This document shows, one piece after another, positions 57,518-64,000 of a stretch of DNA of 64,000 bases (positions within the stretch are counted from its first letter, which is position 1; the number at the start of each line of letters is the position of its first letter). This stretch comes from Tragulus kanchil (Eukaryota; Chordata; Mammalia; Artiodactyla; Tragulidae): contig JAIOJX010000032.1 of NCBI GenBank assembly GCA_022376925.1, positions 198,272,939 to 198,336,938 of the forward strand, written 5' to 3'. Both the position numbers and the translations under genes were made by a program. The notes beneath the pieces were generated by a model, which worked only from the letters and a program-made list of their open reading frames with translations, ran no database searches and was not told the DNA's origin.

Positions 57518-60403
57518 GTTTCATTTCCTCTGTACAGCTTTATATTCTCGCTGTGGCAAATCCCAGAGAATTCCAAACTCTCTTTTAAAGCTAGCCTGCA
57601 TACATGCATGGAAAACATGTAAGAGCACTAGCTCAACTGTGCAACCAATTTTAAACTTTTGCTTCTATTATATTTGCAAACATTCCATTGGTCAATGCAT
57701 GTCTTGCAGTCAGACCCAACATTCATGGAATGAAAAAACATACCATGCCTCTACTCTGAGGATCAACAAAGTCACAGAGCAGAGCGTATACATACAGAAG
57801 TGGTGAAGTATCGGGGACAATAGCGTAAATTTCTACACTGTCTTTCCCAAATCAGTCTGAGCGTAGAGACTTTGCTCAGTGCCTCAGTGCTTCAAGCATT
57901 TAGTAGCCCTGTGGCCTTAGGCTAGTTAATTTAGACCTTTGTAGCTGAATGTTCCCATCTGTAAAATGGGGATAATAATGATATCTCTTTCATAGGATTG
58001 TTGAGGATAGCAAATAAGATTATCCAGATGAAGTCTTTGCCACTGTGCCTAGCATACTGCCTTATACCTCCTGGTATATAATGAGAAGCAAGGAAATGTT
58101 TATTGAAAGAATGAAAATACGTATGAAATGGGAAGATAGAGCTAAGAAATATGCCAAAGAATATTCTAAAATGTTGAGATAGATAGTATAAAAGATAGAC
58201 TTGGAAAAATCAATTAGGAAAGTGAATTACAGCTTAGTTTTGGTGAAAGAGAATGTACTGAATGTTTACCTCTGGGTAGAATTAATGCATTTACCCAGAT
58301 AATCAGACTCTATAATAAATCATTTCACTTAACAAAGAAAAGTTCTAAATAGTGCCCAGGAATACCTATTGTAGTAAATACTTCTAGTGTTTAGCTATGG
58401 TGGTCAGTTCTCTGTGGGAACTCAGCCTCATCTCATCCGTTTACCGTAAATGTAGGTCAAATGCTTTCTTTTTTCTTTCTGAGGCCCTTTCCCAACATCA
58501 TAGGAACAGACACCAGAAGTAAGGGGAGTTATTGCCCATGGGGCAGTTCTCAACCAAAAGGCTAGGTGCCCATGGATACATGTTTCAGTCTCCCATACTT
58601 TGGAAGATATTTTATAATTCAATCAGAAGTTTCCAATAGAATTGGACCCCAGTTATAGAAAGCATCCTGGTATTGGCTTTTTCTCTTTCTTCTTTTCCCT
58701 CTTTCCTCTTTCTCTCTCATAACTCCTGGGACTATTCCTAAATAAACTGACTGCATACTCTCTCAGGTTCAACTTTCAGGGAAATCCAAGCTAAGGTATA
58801 TATATTTTTGACCTCTTTTTTTTAATAGCCCCAGTCTGTCCTCCTGAATCTACCTTATGCTCCCATCAGAAATAAACATTTCTATTTGAAAGTGAATGTT
58901 TATTCAGTCTATCCTACCATACCAGTCAAGATTTCATTAAAGCTTAACTGACAGTATTTTATATTATGAAAGCTGCAGGGTTTATTTTTGTTTTCAAAAT
59001 ATAAATCAAGTTAAAATATAAAAATTAAGTTTGGAAATAATTTTTTCAAACTATAAAAGCACTTTGGAAATTCTGATACTCTCTTCAAGAAGGGGTCTTC
59101 TCTCTGGTTAAGATTTAGCAATCTATCTGATCACATTCATACCTTCCTTAAAACATTGCTCCAGAGCACAAGAAAAACACTTTAGCATTTTTCTGGCAAA
59201 TTGTTGACCCTGAGGAATACATAGCTATGGAAAACACTAAAATCAAATAATATTTCTTTCAATGGAATCCTTCCTGCAAGCATATTTCAATAATCTTTCT
59301 GGTAAAAGTTCAAAATTCTGCTTTTAGTTTTCATTGTGGTCTTTGTATAATGGAAATTCTATAACTGGAAGCCAATCTATGATGAATTCCTTACTGAATA
59401 AATGAGGAAACTGGGAAGGAAATTATTTCCTTGAGAAATTATCTTGAGAAGGAAATAATTCCCCAAAGCTCCTCATCTGACTGTCACCAAAATTCCAGAA
59501 TTCCAGACTCTTAACTCTTTAGCCAGTTCTGCTTTCCATATTTTTCCAACTGACTTTTACCCTTAAACAGTCCCAATTTAAGATGTAACTGCATAAAAGT
59601 TCCACTCTCTTTATGGAATCATGCTTCCAGAACTCAGAATTGTGTTTACGGTTGAATTTTCTTCTAATATTTTACTCTTAGACTCTCACCGACCTATTGG
59701 ATTTTTCAACTGTTTTGCTTTGCAAGGCCACATTCAGCTGTGAACTTACACTTCATGCCATCTGGTCTCTCTGCACAGTATGCTTATCATTACTTCCTGA
59801 AACTCTGGGCAGTCTCAGTGTCTCTTTAAAGAGGGAATTTGGGCACTGGTTACTTTGTCTTAGAGACACAACAACAAAACGCTCTCAGTATTTATGCAAA
59901 AATTCATACTTACTGATTATCAAAGAAAATGGAAAAGTGAGATGTTTCTTTTTCCATCTTCAATGTTTTGATACATTCTAATCTGAAAAGGTTTATCAGA
60001 TATCATTCCTAGCTCTCTCATCCTTTCTTCATTCCTGCCTGTAGACAGTCTGTTCTTTAATCAATTTTAAGAAAGAAATAGATATGTTATCATGCCCCTT
60101 AATGTTCTTCTGCCCTCACCCTGAAATCTGTCTACAGAATGCCCCAGTTTTGCTTTGCTCTTCTGTTAAGCAAGATATCCGTCTTTATTCATTGTTGCCA
60201 AAGACTCTGATTGGGAAAGTTTGGATAATTCTAGGATGCTATATCAGGAAGCCCATCCATGATCTGCATTTGAGCTGTGTTCACTAATGACTTTATCTGT
60301 AATAAAGAGGATGTCTTGATCGTCATCTACTTGATTTAAGCACTTATTAACTTGTTTCTAAATAACCCCAACAAAATCTCTTAAATTCCCAACATACAAA
60401 ATG
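57518..60403. other. Long single-copy interval, no gene seen
   Basis: Apart from a MIR (57895-58110), I see only AT-rich DNA, a pyrimidine tract at about 58676-58732 and short frames such as 94 codons at 59697-59981 without any domain. It is the second longest undivided stretch in the window. Confidence 0.6.
57895..58110 (+). mobile_element. MIR SINE
   Basis: The diagnostic order is present: ccttaggctagttaatttag, tctgtaaaatggggataata, tcataggattgttgaggata, cactgtgcctagcat, then a decayed 3' tail. Ancient mammalian SINE. Confidence 0.88.
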
Positions 60404-60567
60404 AAGAAAGGGCTTTACATTTTTTTTTCTTAGCAGCACAATAACCTCAACGAAGACAATGGTCATGGGAATGGACTAAGAAAAACAATAATTGGCTATT
60501 CTTAAATGTTCAATTGACCAGCAATTTGGAAAAGTTACAGTATTCAGAGGACTAAAGCTATAATTGT

Positions 60568-60652
60568 TGGTGTTGCTGTTGTTTAGTCACCAAGTCATAT
60601 CTGACTCTTTTGCGACCTCATGGACTGCAGCTTGCCAGGCTCCACTGTCCAA
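60568..60652 (-). mobile_element. BovA/BovB 3' fragment, antisense (copies at 60568 and 61748)
   Basis: ttgtttagtcaccaagtcat, gacctcatggactgcagctt and gccaggctccactgtcc. A short 3' piece of a BovB or Bov-tA element, repeated at 61748-61832 by D19. Confidence 0.8.
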
Positions 60653-61234
60653 AATTGCTTAAATGCAATTATATAAGTGGAAGCAGATCAAAGCAATCTG
60701 GCAATTTCAGTACCACAAGCTATTATTTTAGCATTAAATATTAAAATATACGATGGTATGTAATAAAACACTCATTAACCAAAATGTTGCAAGCATGTTA
60801 AAAAAACTTTTTTTATTATTAATAAAGGGCTTTTTATTTGTACCACATTTCTCAAAAAATTATCTTAGTTCTTTAAAAACTTGATTCTAGAAATAAGCAA
60901 ATATATTATTTCTCCATATTTTAACACAGCCCTTTGATTTCTACAACTAATTATGCAGTATGAAATAATAGCATTCTGGTCTTATGACTACCAGATTTAT
61001 TAATTATGAGAATTGGTAGAAGTGAAGTGGATAAGGAGTGATTTGATCTTGAATCAGGTAGACCTTCTGAATGCACTTTAAAGTTTCCAAACTTTTAGCA
61101 TGTTGGCTTGTTTGTTTTAATGCAGGTGCTATTTTTATCATTTGTCTGCTATTATAGTACAGTAGTTTTTTTGTTGTTGAAATCAGTTTTATTTGTATAT
61201 GATTATATTTAAATTGAAATAAATTCAAATCTAC

Positions 61235-61480
61235 AAGTAATATGTTTAATGTGCCATTCACCCATCACTGCATAATGAACTACCCCAAATCTTAGTTGCT
61301 TTAAACAGTGACATCACTTATTTTTGTTCATGAATTTGTGATTTGGGTAAGGCTTGGTGGGAAAGTTTATCTCTGCTCTGCTTGGTGACAGTGGAGAAGT
61401 TCAGGCTGGGGATGGATCATCTGAAGGCTCTCCCACACTAATCTGACGTAACTTTTACTATCCTTCTGATGATTTATTTG
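61235..61480 (+). mobile_element. Unnamed ancient repeat-like segment (three copies)
   Basis: cactgcataatgaactaccc and aaatcttagttgctttaaac resemble the start of a common old mammalian interspersed repeat that I cannot name with confidence. It recurs at about 62415-62660 and 63606-63849. Confidence 0.4.
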
Positions 61481-62414
61481 TCTGTGTGATTTTTTAAAAA
61501 ACAGAGATTGTTGAGCTACTTCCTAAGTCTGTTTGGATATTCTTGTCTTCTAACTTGTAAATTAACATACACCATAATCACTTAAGAAAGGGCTTTACAT
61601 TTTTTTTTCTTAGCAGCACAATAACCTCAACGAAGACAATGGTCATGGGAATGGACTAAGAAAAACAATAATTGGCTATTCTTAAATGTTCAATTGACCA
61701 GCAATTTGGAAAAGTTACAGTATTCAGAGGACTAAAGCTATAATTGTTGGTGTTGCTGTTGTTTAGTCACCAAGTCATATCTGACTCTTTTGCGACCTCA
61801 TGGACTGCAGCTTGCCAGGCTCCACTGTCCAAAATTGCTTAAATGCAATTATATAAGTGGAAGCAGATCAAAGCAATCTGGCAATTTCAGTACCACAAGC
61901 TATTATTTTAGCATTAAATATTAAAATATACGATGGTATGTAATAAAACACTCATTAACCAAAATGTTGCAAGCATGTTAAAAAAACTTTTTTTATTATT
62001 AATAAAGGGCTTTTTATTTGTACCACATTTCTCAAAAAATTATCTTAGTTCTTTAAAAACTTGATTCTAGAAATAAGCAAATATATTATTTCTCCATATT
62101 TTAACACAGCCCTTTGATTTCTACAACTAATTATGCAGTATGAAATAATAGCATTCTGGTCTTATGACTACCAGATTTATTAATTATGAGAATTGGTAGA
62201 AGTGAAGTGGATAAGGAGTGATTTGATCTTGAATCAGGTAGACCTTCTGAATGCACTTTAAAGTTTCCAAACTTTTAGCATGTTGGCTTGTTTGTTTTAA
62301 TGCAGGTGCTATTTTTATCATTTGTCTGCTATTATAGTACAGTAGTTTTTTTGTTGTTGAAATCAGTTTTATTTGTATATGATTATATTTAAATTGAAAT
62401 AAATTCAAATCTAC

Positions 62415-64000
62415 AAGTAATATGTTTAATGTGCCATTCACCCATCACTGCATAATGAACTACCCCAAATCTTAGTTGCTTTAAACAGTGACATCACTTA
62501 TTTTTGTTCATGAATTTGTGATTTGGGTAAGGCTTGGTGGGAAAGTTTATCTCTGCTCTGCTTGGTGACAGTGGAGAAGTTCAGGCTGGGGATGGATCAT
62601 CTGAAGGCTCTCCCACACTAATCTGACGTAACTTTTACTATCCTTCTGATGATTTATTTGTCTGTGTGATTTTTTAAAAAACAGAGATTGTTGAGCTACT
62701 TCCTAAGTCTGTTTGGATATTCTTGTCTTCTAACTTGTAAATTAACATACACCATAATCACTGACATATTTATAATTACTTCTACTATTTCAACTCAAGT
62801 TTACTATTTTTTCTTCTTTTTATTGGTTTTGAATGATAATTTTTAAAATAGCCCCATAATTTTTCTCTGCATATTTGAGAATTTTTACATTATCTTAATT
62901 TTTAACATATTCACATAATATATTCTAACAAATCTAAAGATATAGAAACAACACTCTGCAATTACATGAAATAACCTTTTTTATCGTGATTTTTGTGTTC
63001 TGAGTGTTGTTATTAACTACTACTCAGTACTGGAGTGAACTTTAACCTGAGAACTAATATTTTACTCAATTCCAGAAATTTCTCTGGAAAGGCTCTGATA
63101 TTTTCAAATGGCACTGCTTAATCATTTTTTTGGAGACTCTTGATCAAGCTTCCTTATCCCTCTGTTTGTCTTTATGTGTATATCTTTGACTCTTCACCTT
63201 AAATTCTGAGTGAATTCTTTTAAACTGTATTGTAATTTCTTAGTTTTCAGAAACGGTGAAAATCAACAATGCTGGTAATAAACTGTAAATAGTGTTTTCA
63301 TTACCACGTGGCAATGGCAAGCAAACACCTTTTATATACAAGGTCATAATATAGCTGTAATAATAGGCGACAATGTTTCTTCTGTTATTGTTTTTTCTTA
63401 CCAATGATAGTCTAGTGCTACTTAGCTCCTCCTACTTTATGAGCAAATAGATCATTAACATAGCCAAACGCTGAACTGCTAGCCTTTCCTCCTTCTTAAC
63501 AATATTCAATTCAGAAGTCTACCCACTGCCCTAGTCCCTCTTTCAAATAACTCAGACAATGTTACTACCTTATTTCCCGCAAATCTTTTTTTGATTTTTG
63601 AAAAAAAGTAATATGTTTAAGGCCATTCACCCATCACTGCATAATGAACTACCCCAAATCTTAGTTGCTTTAAACAGTGACATCACTTATTTTTGTTCAT
63701 GAATTTGTGATTTGGGTAAGGCTTGGTGGGAAAGTTTATCTCTGCTCTGCTTGGTGACAGTGGAGAAGTTCAGGCTGGGGATGGATCATCTGAAGGCTCT
63801 CCCACACTAATCTGACGTAACTTTTACTATCCTTCTGATGATTTATTTGTCTGTGTGATTTTTTAAAAAACAGAGATTGTTGAGCTACTTCCTAAGTCTG
63901 TTTGGATATTCTTGTCTTCTAACTTGTAAATTAACATACACCATAATCACTGACATATTTATAATTACTTCTACTATTTCAACTCAAGTTTACTATTTTT
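62415..64000. repeat. Tandem duplication D20 (62415-62811 = 63606-64000, cut by window end)
   Basis: The offset falls from 1191 to 1189 because of a 2-base loss about 16 bases into copy 2 (tgtgcc becomes ggcc). The match runs to the last base of the window, so the true unit is probably about 1.19 kb and ends near 63605. The stretch 62812-63605 shows no gene. Confidence 0.95.

Larger units (their letters stand above)
60404..62762. repeat. Tandem duplication D19 (60404-61582 = 61584-62762)
   Basis: A unit of 1179 bp at offset 1180 with a 1-base spacer. No differences seen. Its last part (from 61235) is copied a third time by D20. Confidence 0.97.

Noticed and set aside
58676..58732. Pyrimidine tract as a splice acceptor of an exon
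   Set aside because: No following AG-bounded open exon with coding character, and no neighbouring gene evidence.
1..64000. A satellite array or CRISPR-like array
   Set aside because: Each block is a different sequence present two times, so there is no shared monomer. The organism is a mammal.
1..64000. A mobile element of ~1.1 kb that copies itself in tandem
   Set aside because: The units share no common ends, terminal repeats or coding sequence, and boundaries fall at arbitrary sequence with 0-3 bases of microhomology.

Overview
The window looks like intergenic, AT-rich nuclear DNA from a ruminant, most likely a bovid. The evidence is the repeat content: tRNA-Glu-derived Bov-tA SINEs, CHR-type cetartiodactyl SINEs, antisense BovB (RTE) LINE fragments and a full-length ruminant L1. 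MIR, L2, old L1 and MLT1-like LTR remnants form an older background. I found no host protein-coding gene, tRNA, rRNA or CRISPR array. The only credible coding sequences belong to retrotransposons.

The dominant structure is not any of these elements. The window contains twenty direct, near head-to-tail duplications, D1 to D20, with units of about 1.04-1.19 kb. The two copies of each are nearly identical and are separated by -3 to +88 bp. Each is a different sequence. The boundaries ignore repeat boundaries and cut through the L1 ORF2, SINEs, a microsatellite and unique DNA alike. Discounting one copy of each removes about 22.4 kb, so the window holds about 41.6 kb of distinct sequence. Unit size is narrow. 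Two neighbouring pairs of units overlap by exactly 50 bp, many deduplicated spacings are close to 1 or 2 kb, and copy differences are often near the junctions. I read this as stitching or false-duplication error in the assembly, not biology, but it needs read-level testing.

Layout: 1-4292 holds D1 and D2 (Bov-tA, an L1 3' end, a CA repeat). 4293-10506 holds D3 and D4 (CHR SINE). 10507-13057 is single-copy. 13058-18046 holds D5 and D6 (MIR, CHR, MLT1, Bov-tA). 18047-23247 holds BovB, D7, D8 and a second MLT1. 23248-28480 has Bov-tA and CHR SINEs and D9. 29221-39783 is one minus-strand L1 with a 14-bp target-site duplication, a CpG-rich 5' UTR with a YY1-like site, an intact ORF1 and an ORF2 broken by a stop codon, two frameshifts and D10-D12. 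39784-46395 holds old L1 pieces, D13, D14 and a BovB 3' end. 46396-51857 has L2, CHR, MIR and Bov-tA with D15 and D16. 51858-56840 is probably an old antisense L1/HAL1-like region with D17 and D18. 56841-60403 has a CHR SINE with target-site duplication, a small MITE-like element and a MIR. 60404-64000 holds D19 and D20.

The L1 is the best internal control. After discounting the three duplicated units, ORF2 spans about 3.81 kb, close to the usual length of about 1,275 codons, and the element is about 7.2 kb. The duplications therefore came after the insertion or are artefacts.
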